A stretch of DNA of 64,000 nucleotides from Hyphococcus formosus. GTDB lineage: Bacteria; Pseudomonadota; Alphaproteobacteria; Caulobacterales; Parvularculaceae. A model generated the notes under the pieces. It did not search any database. It was not told the DNA's origin and saw only the letters and a list, made by a program, of their open reading frames with translations. The number at the start of each line of letters is the position of its first letter. Positions within the stretch are counted from its first letter, which is position 1. The DNA lies in the NCBI RefSeq assembly GCF_046736345.1, contig NZ_CP157210.1, forward strand, positions 1,364,001 to 1,428,000, given 5' to 3'. This document shows, piece by piece, positions 45,527-53,734 of this stretch. A program made the position numbers and the translations under genes.

Positions 45527-47131
45527 TTAGAATTCGTTCCACACTCGGAATTGAATTCGGAATTCATCACCAATATCGAGTAATGTTGAATTTTCACGAT
45601 GAAATGGCTTAGCGATAGAAACGTTTGCGTTAAGTCCGCTCAATGCACGCAGGCGAATACCACCGCCAACACTAACTAACTCCGCCGCGCTGTCCTGAAC
45701 ACTCAAGGGATTATAAATGCGAACATATCCGGCATCGCTAAACGTATAGAGGCGCAACTCATCGATTAGGCCGTTTGTCACGCCGTGAAATGACGGTGAA
45801 TCAATTTGAAGCTGACCCGATAGGCCATCATCCCCTAATTGGAAACTCTCGTAATAGCCACGAACACTCTGTACACCGCCGATAGAAAATTGTTCATTCG
45901 ATATGACAGGCTCTCCCGCCCATTGCCCGGCTATTCCCGCGCTGACATGCCAATCACTGTCGAATTTATATTTGTAGGAAGCATTGGCCCGGACGACAGA
46001 CCAATTCGCTTTAGCGTTAAACCGCTTTATGCCGAACTCAGCGTCACCCGCCGCTAAACCGCGAACCCCAAACACCGCCGTTAGGCCAAGGTCCATATCA
46101 TAGCTCGTACCTCGCTTTGCCTGCGAGTATCCGATAGAAACCGGCATGTAGCTGATAGGCGTATAAGACGGATTATTTTCCGAGAATAGGCTTTCTTCAA
46201 AATCTTTATAGTCAATTCCGAAAGTGAACTGGTGAATACGTGGTGAAATAGGATCACCCGTTACCTTCGAGTAAATCGTTCGTAAACCGAGGATATTACC
46301 CTTCCCCAAAACATTGATATCTCCAATCGCAGAAACATCACTATCCGTATGAACAGCATAGCCCACTAGGGTAAGTGGCAATTTACGTAATGGCGCAACA
46401 TAGGAGGCCGAGACAACCCACGATTCTCCGGGAGCCTCCGGGCTCATCTGGGCCTGGAGATTCATACTGTGCTCGCGCTGAAAGAGATTTCCGTAGCTAA
46501 TCGAGGCAGCAACTTTGTACCGTTTCGTGTTAGAGCTAGCGCGATCATTCACTTCGATAGAACCGTGAAGCGGCAACTTGTCATCAACCATGAGGTCGAC
46601 ATCGACAGTACCCGGCTCAAGACCAGCCCGCAGCGTCGGCGTCACCAATCGATCTGCAGATTTATTCACCGCTGCGAGTTCTTTTGATACCGCGTTATAA
46701 TTAGGTACACCGCCCTCTCGTAGAGAAGGTACGCGTTCCCTTATGTCTTCTGGGGAGTAGTAATCAGCCCCGTCAACGCGAAGACGACCAATCTTCATCT
46801 CCACGACCTTCAGGCGAACAACACCATTGCGAACGTCTTGTGCGGGGATCACCACATTGACGGTTTCAAAGCCTTTTTCCTGATATGCCGCGAGGAGCGC
46901 TTTACGCGCTTCGTCCACATCGCTCACCAACTTCTGATGCCCTAAATAAGGCATCACTGCGGCCTCAACCTCTTTACGCGACAGAACGCTGTTCCCCTCA
47001 ACCTGATAGTTCAGAACATCAATTCTACGCTCCTGCACGGCTTGCTCAGATGCGTCCTGAGCACAAAGCTTTGGAGGAAAAAAAACACATAGAGCCGCTA
47101 TGCTCACACAACCAACTGCGCGCAGATACAT
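45527..47131 (-). CDS. TpsB-type outer-membrane translocator (ShlB/FhaC family)
   Basis: A 534-residue protein with a signal ending KLCAQ. A POTRA domain (about residues 37-110, beginning RIDVLNYQVEGNSVLSRKEV) and a second ShlB-type POTRA (about 112-190) precede a 16-strand-type barrel. The Omp85/TpsB signature SVRGYYE is near residue 420 and the protein ends RVWNEF, with a terminal Phe. GGAG lies seven bases before the ATG. It is the first gene of the unit that runs through exbB, exbD, tonB, porin and coiled-coil genes to the giant exoprotein, its evident secretion substrate. Confidence 0.93.
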   Translation of the reverse strand: MYLRAVGCVSIAALCVFFPPKLCAQDASEQAVQERRIDVLNYQVEGNSVLSRKEVEAAVMPYLGHQKLVSDVDEARKALLAAYQEKGFETVNVVIPAQDVRNGVVRLKVVEMKIGRLRVDGADYYSPEDIRERVPSLREGGVPNYNAVSKELAAVNKSADRLVTPTLRAGLEPGTVDVDLMVDDKLPLHGSIEVNDRASSNTKRYKVAASISYGNLFQREHSMNLQAQMSPEAPGESWVVSASYVAPLRKLPLTLVGYAVHTDSDVSAIGDINVLGKGNILGLRTIYSKVTGDPISPRIHQFTFGIDYKDFEESLFSENNPSYTPISYMPVSIGYSQAKRGTSYDMDLGLTAVFGVRGLAAGDAEFGIKRFNAKANWSVVRANASYKYKFDSDWHVSAGIAGQWAGEPVISNEQFSIGGVQSVRGYYESFQLGDDGLSGQLQIDSPSFHGVTNGLIDELRLYTFSDAGYVRIYNPLSVQDSAAELVSVGGGIRLRALSGLNANVSIAKPFHRENSTLLDIGDEFRIQFRVWNEF

Positions 47132-47518
47132 TAATATACTCCGTTATCGGATAAAGTGCCCGGCAGCATCAAAGGCGGGCAACAAAAAGCGTAATTAAGT
47201 AAAGCGGATTACCCGGCTAAATCGCGACCGAACCATTTTGCGTAATAATCAATTTGCCGTTTGTGCAATGTGATTGCGTCAAACATGCCACTTCCCCAAT
47301 TCCAATTATTGGCGCTCCGCCCCAAACGTCACACCAAACCCACCGTGATACGCACCCGGCATTTACCGGCGCGCAACGCGAAAGCCCTTCGTGAACTTGC
47401 GCTGTCACATCAAGGACGTTGCAGCCCCCGATGACCTCAACAGATTTTTAAGATTTTAAAAAAGGTTCACAAAAGGCAGCACGATAGAATTGCAATGCCT
47501 AATTGATCCGCAAAATTT
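47132..47518 (-). promoter_or_regulatory. 387-bp leader/promoter region between fecR and tpsB
   Basis: This long gap separates the sigma/FecR pair from the exoprotein operon on the same strand, and so should hold the operon promoter and possibly a target of the sigma factor. An A/T-rich tract (47441-47463) flanks GAACC on the minus strand, but no convincing -10 at ECF spacing was found. One lone TTACCC occurs at 47209-47214. A 63-codon open frame inside looks like chance. Confidence 0.4.
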
Positions 47519-48481
47519 TCAACGAAGAACTCTACGTGGCGCGAGCGTCAAATAGCCATTGTCCTCATATAAATTGAGGTCGTATATTTCTGCGACGCTT
47601 TCCGCAAATGCACGCGAGTCAGACAATCTAAATACGCCGCTTAGCTTGGCCTCCGCCGCCAAACTACTTGCGAGGCGAATTTTATTATTGCTATAGCGGT
47701 TCATCTCATTGAGGGCTTCCGCCACTGGCGTTTCGTTTAAGATTAACTGCCCTTGGCGCCACGCGGTAACGACCTCGATCTGAGGTTGGTCTATCGCAAT
47801 GCTAGGATGCACCTCGCTTTGACGTAGTCGATCACCAGGAACAAGCTCAATCTTTTCAGCTGAGTTCTCACCACGGGTTACCTCAACAATACCGCTCAAT
47901 AGGGTAACGTCTACGCGCTCATCATTACGGCGCACAAGAAATGATGTTCCAACCGCGCGGACTTGGCTATCGCCAGCGTGAACTATAAACGGCCGAGACG
48001 TATCATGCGCGACATCGAACCATGCCTCGCCTCGCTCAATTTCTAAGTGCCGGAAATTACGGTCGTACCGCACGATAGCTCGCGTATCAGTGTTAAGCAC
48101 CATTTCGCTACCGTCAGGTAACATTACATTTCGCTGTTCGCCGATCGCGGTTTCATAAGCGGGGGGACGTCCCGATAGAAACAGGACAATACCAACCGTT
48201 AGGAATAACATCGCTGCTGCGGCAATGGGTTGGAAAACAGTTTTCCACCGCCGCGGCCTGGTCGTCATTTTTACATCAAGATATTCGTCAACCTCAATTT
48301 GGCCTAACCCGTCCCAGACATCGTGAATTTTTGTATATTCCGGATCGGCCTCCGACTTACGCAGCAAAATAGATTGAAAGGTACTCGAATGCCCTCGCGT
48401 GCGGTCACTAAGGCGCACAGTTTGCAGCGCTGCTTCGTAAAGCTCAGGGCGGCGTTGCTCTATCGAATAGGCATTAGTCAT
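47519..48481 (-). CDS. fecR: FecR-family anti-sigma/sigma-regulator
   Basis: From the ATG at 48481 (eight bases after the sigma stop, GGAGG upstream) it has 320 residues. A cytoplasmic N-terminal part (about 1-80; LLRKSEADPEYTKIHDVWDG) is followed by one membrane segment (about 86-107), the FecR domain (ETAIGEQRNVMLPDGSEMVL, NTDTRAIVRYD, GEAWFDVAHDTSRPFIVHAG) and a C-terminal NEMNRYSNNKIRL...GVFRLSD segment. In the Fec system the periplasmic part binds the STN domain of the outer-membrane receptor and activates the sigma factor. Here the nearest STN domain is on the giant exoprotein. Confidence 0.92.
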   Translation of the reverse strand: MTNAYSIEQRRPELYEAALQTVRLSDRTRGHSSTFQSILLRKSEADPEYTKIHDVWDGLGQIEVDEYLDVKMTTRPRRWKTVFQPIAAAAMLFLTVGIVLFLSGRPPAYETAIGEQRNVMLPDGSEMVLNTDTRAIVRYDRNFRHLEIERGEAWFDVAHDTSRPFIVHAGDSQVRAVGTSFLVRRNDERVDVTLLSGIVEVTRGENSAEKIELVPGDRLRQSEVHPSIAIDQPQIEVVTAWRQGQLILNETPVAEALNEMNRYSNNKIRLASSLAAEAKLSGVFRLSDSRAFAESVAEIYDLNLYEDNGYLTLAPRRVLR

Positions 48482-48489
48482 CGCGCGCT

Positions 48490-48978
48490 TTACCACCCCT
48501 CCATCCACTCAGCCAAAATGGCGATTCCTTTCGCAATGCGCTTCTCTACGGCGCTTACGGACATGCCGTGTCGATCAGCTATAGTAGAAAGGCGTTCACC
48601 ATCCAAGCGCTGCGCCTTCAACATTTGTCGAGTAAGCGGATCAAGCTTTTGAAATCCCTCATTGAGGCGTTCCAACTTTTGTTTAGCGTCATAGACTTCA
48701 TCAGGACCTGGAGCTTCATCAACGATTGAAAATTCTTCTACCGGTTCCGCGGCTATGCCATTTCTTGCTTGCTGTCGCGCCTGATCAATCGAGAGGTTCA
48801 CAGCGGTTCTAACGAGGAAACCTTCTGGCCGCTCCACAACTTGGTTCTTTTTATACACCTCAAGGCGTCGATATGCTTCCTGAACGAGATCATCGACCGC
48901 GTCACTCGCAAGGCCACGCTTGTAAAGCGCGCGCCTGACGCTGGTCAGAACATCGCTAAGTACTGGCGGGAACGACAC
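48490..48978 (-). CDS. ECF sigma factor (FecI-like)
   Basis: This 162-residue protein has sigma region 2 (DAVDDLVQEAYRRLEVYKKN, then RPEGFLVRTAVNLSIDQARQ) and region 4 (LDPLTRQMLKAQRLDGERLS, then GMSVSAVEKRIAKGI). The GTG at 48978 has GGAG nine bases upstream; a GTG at 48993 is also in frame. The stop is eight bases before the fecR ATG, so the pair is coupled as in FecI-FecR systems. It lies upstream of, and on the same strand as, the TPS operon. Confidence 0.92.
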   Translation of the reverse strand: MSFPPVLSDVLTSVRRALYKRGLASDAVDDLVQEAYRRLEVYKKNQVVERPEGFLVRTAVNLSIDQARQQARNGIAAEPVEEFSIVDEAPGPDEVYDAKQKLERLNEGFQKLDPLTRQMLKAQRLDGERLSTIADRHGMSVSAVEKRIAKGIAILAEWMEGW

Positions 48979-48993
48979 GCAAGCGAACTCCAC

Positions 48994-49470
48994 TCGTAAA
49001 GCGTCTCTATCCCGGACATTTATGTAATATTTATGTCATTCAGAACATTCATTTAAAATGAGCAAACCGTCAAAGGAACACTACTTCGTATTCTTGACTT
49101 GAAATTTTCAAGCCCCCCTTAACGCGGATTGCTTTTTGGTAGAATAACTTACGAGTAGACAACCTTATGGCGATCATCGCACGGGGGTATATTAGGTGAA
49201 TTTTCAAGAATAATTCCTTGCGCCCAATAAAACTCGTTCGCTCTGCGTACGGTCCACTGATTTTTATTTGCGCACAATTAATTCTACCTTGTGATTTTGT
49301 CACCAACTTGTTATCTCAGTGGCACGTACCGCACAAAGGTTCCGTTCAAAAATTCCTGAAGTTGGTCTTCCGCCTTTAGATCAGCTAACGGAGCATACTG
49401 AAATTACAGAAATTAAGTTTAGTCATTTCAAGACTAAGGCGGAGCAGCGCGTAGCGCTCATGGGGAATGT
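48994..49470. other. 477-bp divergent region before the sigma factor and zinc-receptor genes
   Basis: No gene is seen. Near the sigma start there is an 11-bp-period direct repeat of ATTTATGT (49018-49025 and 49029-49036) framed by GACAT/ATGTC, and a CATTTAAAATG palindrome close by. A CTTGAA/TTCAAG hairpin lies near 49100. Near the plus-strand gene there is a TTAGTC/GACTAA inverted repeat (49419-49424 and 49432-49437) and a tandem GAAATTA. No Zur-like box was recognised. Confidence 0.35.
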
Positions 49471-49761
49471 ATGATGTGCGAGTTGCCGAAAGTAACGGCA
49501 CGTGTCGCGTTAATGTGGGCATTAACGCTCACGTTAGTCATATCCGCTCTCGGTATCGCCGCACATGATATCCAGGCAGAAGATCATGTCGCGCTTCATT
49601 GTTCGTACTGCGTAACTGCTTCGCAAGTTGATAATGGCGATACGTCAACGTCACTCCCCCTCCTTGATGGGCCACATTTTACCCTCATCGAACCCACAAG
49701 TTTTAAAAGCCCATCCACTAATGTTGTTTCCAGAGGCTATGCACGAGGGCCACCGCGCTAA
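49471..49761 (+). CDS. Small exported Cys/His protein (DUF2946-like)
   Basis: A 96-residue protein with one N-terminal hydrophobic segment (about residues 11-31) followed by HDIQAEDHVALHCSYCVTA, which holds two histidines and Cys-x2-Cys. This is the pattern of DUF2946-type small metal-locus proteins. GGGGA precedes the start; two ATGs are adjacent. It lies 104 bp upstream of a receptor with a His-rich loop, so it is probably co-expressed and may carry zinc or copper in the periplasm. The metal is inferred from the neighbour. Confidence 0.6.
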   Translation: MMCELPKVTARVALMWALTLTLVISALGIAAHDIQAEDHVALHCSYCVTASQVDNGDTSTSLPLLDGPHFTLIEPTSFKSPSTNVVSRGYARGPPR

Positions 49762-49865
49762 GTAGCGCATACGCTCTCAGATTTCTCCCAACTATTCGAA
49801 AATTATCTGGCCGCGTTCCTGAACGGGAACACGTCGGTCGTGCTCAACCTTTTTTAGGAAAACCA

Positions 49866-52070
49866 ATGAACAGTAAATTCAAGTTATCACTACTCGTCAG
49901 CGTTGCGTTATCGCAATCGATTTCGGCTTCTTTTGCGCAAAGCGAACCGAATGCGGGCGTGACCAATCTGAACCCGGGAGATGACACAATTGTCGTCGAG
50001 GGGCTCATGCAAAAAGCGCAAATCAATCCGGTTAAGGTCCTTTCTGGTGAAGAACTCATTCGTCGCCGACAAGGAACCCTCGGCGAGACCCTAAGCGGAA
50101 TGCCGGGTGTCCATATGGATAATTTCGGCGGCGGTGCATCACGGCCAGTCATTCGCGGCCAGACCATTCCCCGGATCGAAATCTTATCCGATGGCGCTAA
50201 CATCTTCGACGCTTCTGCGCTGTCGCCTGATCATGCCATCGTAACTGACCCGCTATTGCTTGACGCCATCGAAGTACAACGTGGCCCCGCAGCTGTCGTT
50301 TATGGCGGGAATGCACTTAACGGTGCGATCAACCTGGTCGACAGCAAAGTGCCAAAATCACTGCCCGAAGACGGCATCGACGGCGCTGGTGAGGTTCGGT
50401 ACAGCACGGTCGATAATGGTGTCTCAACCGCCGGCCGCGCAACCATGGCTGCAGGTCCTTTCGCAATCCATGTCGAAGGATCAACAAGCGATGCCGATAA
50501 TTACGAAGTGCCGGACGAATTCGGCGCAGAAGAACTAAAAGACTCCTTCGCGCAAAGTAACAGCTACAGCGTTGGCGCTTCATGGGTAACCGACAAAGGA
50601 TATATCGGCGCTGCTTACACAGTACAAAACGCTGAATACGGCCTACCCGGTCACAGCCACGCCAATGCGGCGTGCCACACCCATGGCCTTGACCTTCATT
50701 GCGCGACCCATGGAAGCTATACAGACCCGTTTGTTGACTCCAATGATGATCATATTGCGAGAATCAACCTTAGAAATGAACGCGTCGATGTTCGTGCCGA
50801 TTTTGAGAAATTATTGCCAGGGCTCCAACATGCCCGACTGCGCCTCTCCTACACAGACTACAATCATGACGAAGTCGATGGATCATTGACTTTTTCACAG
50901 TACACAAACGAGGCATATGACGCCCGCCTTGAGTTGACTCATGAACCCTTTTTCGGGTTCACCGGAACTTTAGGAGGTCAATATACGGATGCGGCTTTTA
51001 CCGGCCTTAACTTCAACACGGCTCATGAAAATGACGACCCGCAAGAATATACCAGCGAGAATATAGGGATTTTCTTGACGGAACAGCGCTCTTTTGGGCC
51101 GATTGAAATTGCACTGGGCGTACGGAAGGATTGGCGCACACTCGAAGCAACAAAAGGGGTATGGAGCGATTATTTTAAGCTCGTGCCGGGTTATGATTAT
51201 CCTCAAGAACTTCTCGACCTTTTCCCGGTCTGGTATGATGAATATTTCGAGAAAAATTTCCCTGCAACAAAACACAATCCCCTTTCCGCATCATTAGGCG
51301 CAAAGTGGAACCTCGATAACGGCTATTCAGTATCCGCAACACTGGCACGCTCGCAACGCGCGCCAAGCGTTCGCGAACTTTATGCCCGGGGCAATAATCT
51401 TGCGACAAATAGCTATGAAGTCGGCCTCGCAAAAACCGAATCTGTCTCTAGCCAACTTCCACCAAGCACAACTGACGTTGAAGAGACGACAAAATCGATC
51501 GACATTACCTTAAGAAAAGAAGGTGGGCCAATCGAATTTGAGTTAGGCCTATTCCATCAAGACATTGATGATTATATTTTCGCGCAATTGATTGAAGAAG
51601 AAACCAACGGTCATCGCCTCTTCGTCTATACCGCGGAAGACGTCACCTTTACGGGTGTTGATGGTCAGGTCAGTTATCGTTTTGACGACACCGCAATCGT
51701 AACTCTGTTCGGTGATTATGTTCACGCAAATCTCACCGATGATAATAGTGACGAACTACCGCGCATTCCGCCGGGACGGCTAGGCGCACGCTATGACTTC
51801 GATCAAGGCCCATTCGCCGCTGGTCTGGAATTCTACCGGACCTTCAGCAAAGATACGGTCGCCTCATATGAAACCGTCACCGACGGTTACAATATGCTCA
51901 ATGCGACTTTTGCCTATCGTTTGGAATTATCGTCAAACCGGACCGCAGAAGTCTATGCCCGCACGACGAACCTTACCGATGAACTTGCATATGTGCACAC
52001 ATCTTTTGTGAAGGATCAGTCGCCACTCCGTGGACGTAGCGTCGTCTTTGGTCTACGCACGACATTCTAA
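49866..52070 (+). CDS. TonB-dependent receptor, ZnuD-like (zinc)
   Basis: A 734-residue receptor with AGGA upstream of the ATG and a signal ending ASFAQ. The plug domain has GETLSGMPGVHMDNFGGGAS, RPVIRGQTIPRI and EVQRGPAAVVYGGNALNGAI. The extracellular loop near residues 258-295 is His/Cys-rich (GLPGHSHANAACHTHGLDLH, followed by CATHGSYTDPF). This resembles the zinc-binding loop of ZnuD, the neisserial and related zinc receptor. It ends VVFGLRTTF. It follows a small Cys/His protein. Zinc is the best guess; copper is possible. Confidence 0.88.
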   Translation: MNSKFKLSLLVSVALSQSISASFAQSEPNAGVTNLNPGDDTIVVEGLMQKAQINPVKVLSGEELIRRRQGTLGETLSGMPGVHMDNFGGGASRPVIRGQTIPRIEILSDGANIFDASALSPDHAIVTDPLLLDAIEVQRGPAAVVYGGNALNGAINLVDSKVPKSLPEDGIDGAGEVRYSTVDNGVSTAGRATMAAGPFAIHVEGSTSDADNYEVPDEFGAEELKDSFAQSNSYSVGASWVTDKGYIGAAYTVQNAEYGLPGHSHANAACHTHGLDLHCATHGSYTDPFVDSNDDHIARINLRNERVDVRADFEKLLPGLQHARLRLSYTDYNHDEVDGSLTFSQYTNEAYDARLELTHEPFFGFTGTLGGQYTDAAFTGLNFNTAHENDDPQEYTSENIGIFLTEQRSFGPIEIALGVRKDWRTLEATKGVWSDYFKLVPGYDYPQELLDLFPVWYDEYFEKNFPATKHNPLSASLGAKWNLDNGYSVSATLARSQRAPSVRELYARGNNLATNSYEVGLAKTESVSSQLPPSTTDVEETTKSIDITLRKEGGPIEFELGLFHQDIDDYIFAQLIEEETNGHRLFVYTAEDVTFTGVDGQVSYRFDDTAIVTLFGDYVHANLTDDNSDELPRIPPGRLGARYDFDQGPFAAGLEFYRTFSKDTVASYETVTDGYNMLNATFAYRLELSSNRTAEVYARTTNLTDELAYVHTSFVKDQSPLRGRSVVFGLRTTF

Positions 52071-52076
52071 TGAGGG

Positions 52077-52108
52077 TGCGGAGATGCTTTACCGGCATCT
52101 CCGCATTT
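52077..52108 (+). terminator. Perfect 11-bp terminator stem after the ZnuD-like gene
   Basis: TGCGGAGATGC (52077-52087) and GCATCTCCGCA (52095-52105) are exact complements with a 7-base loop, seven bases after the stop codon. Only three T follow directly, so the hairpin is strong but the tail weak. Confidence 0.7.
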
Positions 52109-52243
52109 CCCCCGGTTCATGCTTACTCGCTAAAATACCGTGTGTAAGATAGAACCCTTCGGATCACTCGCCTCTTTCTCGTGTCCGAAATTCTCAGCGC
52201 AAATCCCAAAACTTATCCCGGTACGGTAATTTTTTAGCGGATT

Positions 52244-52269
52244 TTACCCGGCATTGGCGACCTTTACCC
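52244..52269 (+). promoter_or_regulatory. TTACCC-N14-TTACCC direct-repeat operator (site A, porin)
   Basis: TTACCC at 52244-52249 and 52264-52269, both extended to TTTACCC. The pair ends 62 bp before the porin ATG and 6 bp before a TTGACG (-35-like). The same arrangement recurs at three other promoters. Confidence 0.7.
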
Positions 52270-52331
52270 ACTGCATTGACGCGATCATTTGGAAATTCCC
52301 GCTAAGCTTTGCCTAGCAACAGGAATTCCCC

Positions 52332-53654
52332 ATGCGCCGAACTGGATTGAATATTTGGGTTGCACTGTTTGCCGCTCTCATTTGCGCGCAGCCCGTATCT
52401 GCCGCGCCGGAAGCGGTAGACCGACCAGATGAATTGCGGTCAATGCTGACCGAACTCAGGGCTGAACAAGCAAATCTTGCAGAGAAGATTGATCGCCTCG
52501 AAGCCTTGCTAAACAGCAATTCAATTAAATCCCCCGCCGGCTCTGTTGTTCGACTGCAGCCGGATGAGCCAGCGATAACGGTTTCCGATCAATCTGAACG
52601 CGGACGTCCGAAAGCAGACGCCACCCCAAGAAACAAGCTTGATTTCTCGGGCGATCTTCAACTCCGTTACGAGGGTAATTTCAGCGATGATGACCTTCCC
52701 GACAGAAACCGTGGCGTAACTCGTGCGCGCTTACGCGCGAACTATAAAGTCAATTCTCTATTCTCAGTTGGCACAGAGATTTCAACTGGTGACAGTGATG
52801 ATCCGAATAGTGTCCATGTTACTCTTTCGGATTTCGCGGATGATTTTGAAATCAGTTTAAGTCGGCTTTTTGCCCGAATTGACTTGGAAAACGGCGTTAC
52901 GTTACTGGGCGGAAAGTTCGCAAACCCTTTCCTGCGAACCGACCTGGTTTGGGATGGTGATGTCAATCCTCAAGGGGCTGCAGCAATTTTCGACCTTGCC
53001 TTGACGGAAAGCATCCGCGTCACGACCGCGGGTATTTATTCGATCCTCGACGAAGTGACGCTAGGCCCAGACAGTGATATGATTGGGGGACAAATCAATG
53101 TTGGTCTAAGACCCAATCGGAATTGGCAATTTTCAGGTGCGGTCAGTTATTACGATTATAACTTAAAAGCGCTCGCTGGGGCTGACGCTGGTGATTACCG
53201 CAGCAATCTTCGCGACAATTGGGGCGGGTATTTATCGGAATATGAGCTTTTAGACCTATTGGGGAGTGCCTCTTATTTTGGTTTGGGCGAGCGCTGGCCC
53301 ATCACCATCAGCGGCGATTATGTGAAAAATTATGGCTCGGCAGCTGGTAATGATCATGGTTACAGCACGATGCTGACCATTGGGCGCACCACTTCGGTTC
53401 ATGATTGGCGACTGGCCTATGGCTATTCGCAAGTCGGCATTGATGCAGTCTTAGGTGCATTCTCAAATGACAATCTGGCAATTGCTACAAATTACCAATC
53501 CCACTTATTGGGCGTTGATTTTACCCCGTTTGATCATGTCGTGCTAAACGCGACACTGTATCATTACAAACCGCTAGAAGCGGTATACGCTGGCAATCAT
53601 GATCCCGACGATTGGCTCGATCGGCTGCGTCTAAATATGACGGTCAGTTTTTAG
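52332..53654 (+). CDS. Porin_5-type putative porin (module 2)
   Basis: A 440-residue protein with AGGAA before the ATG and a signal ending VSAAP. A coiled-coil helix (about residues 33-60; LRSMLTELRAEQANLAEKID) and linker precede the barrel, which has GDLQLRYEGNFSDDD, STGDSDDPNS and NPFLRTDLVWDGDVNPQG and ends MTVSF. It is the closest paralogue of the porin at 23264, sharing length, order of segments and motifs. It is preceded by an exact TTACCC direct repeat and followed after 80 bp by the propeller/amidohydrolase gene. Substrate unknown. Confidence 0.87.
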   Translation: MRRTGLNIWVALFAALICAQPVSAAPEAVDRPDELRSMLTELRAEQANLAEKIDRLEALLNSNSIKSPAGSVVRLQPDEPAITVSDQSERGRPKADATPRNKLDFSGDLQLRYEGNFSDDDLPDRNRGVTRARLRANYKVNSLFSVGTEISTGDSDDPNSVHVTLSDFADDFEISLSRLFARIDLENGVTLLGGKFANPFLRTDLVWDGDVNPQGAAAIFDLALTESIRVTTAGIYSILDEVTLGPDSDMIGGQINVGLRPNRNWQFSGAVSYYDYNLKALAGADAGDYRSNLRDNWGGYLSEYELLDLLGSASYFGLGERWPITISGDYVKNYGSAAGNDHGYSTMLTIGRTTSVHDWRLAYGYSQVGIDAVLGAFSNDNLAIATNYQSHLLGVDFTPFDHVVLNATLYHYKPLEAVYAGNHDPDDWLDRLRLNMTVSF

Positions 53655-53663
53655 CGCGGGGCA

Positions 53664-53689
53664 TTACCCCAAAAAGCGAGAGTTTACCC
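53664..53689 (+). promoter_or_regulatory. TTACCC-N14-TTACCC direct-repeat operator (site B, propeller/amidohydrolase)
   Basis: TTACCC at 53664-53669 and 53684-53689, starting 9 bp after the porin stop and ending 45 bp before the next ATG. It suggests that the second gene has its own regulated promoter even though it could be read from the porin. Confidence 0.7.
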
Positions 53690-53734
53690 TTAGCCTCAAT
53701 TGCTCAGTGTTTTGAACGACACCATTCTTGAGCG

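Noticed and set aside
47209..47214. Single TTACCC upstream of tpsB as a regulon member
   Set aside because: No second copy at 20 bp; the other sites always have a pair.
47217..47408. 63-codon minus-strand open frame in the fecR-tpsB gap
   Set aside because: No ribosome site, odd Cys/Trp-rich composition and no similarity; treated as chance.
47439..47470. GAACC and TGTT as an ECF -35/-10 for the tpsB operon
   Set aside because: The spacing is 21 bp, too long for ECF promoters, and the -10 is weak.
49070..49306. 78-codon minus-strand open frame upstream of the sigma gene
   Set aside because: No convincing ribosome site or protein-like pattern.
49400..49470. Zur box before the zinc-type receptor
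   Set aside because: No TGTTATA-type palindrome; only a 6-bp TTAGTC/GACTAA repeat.
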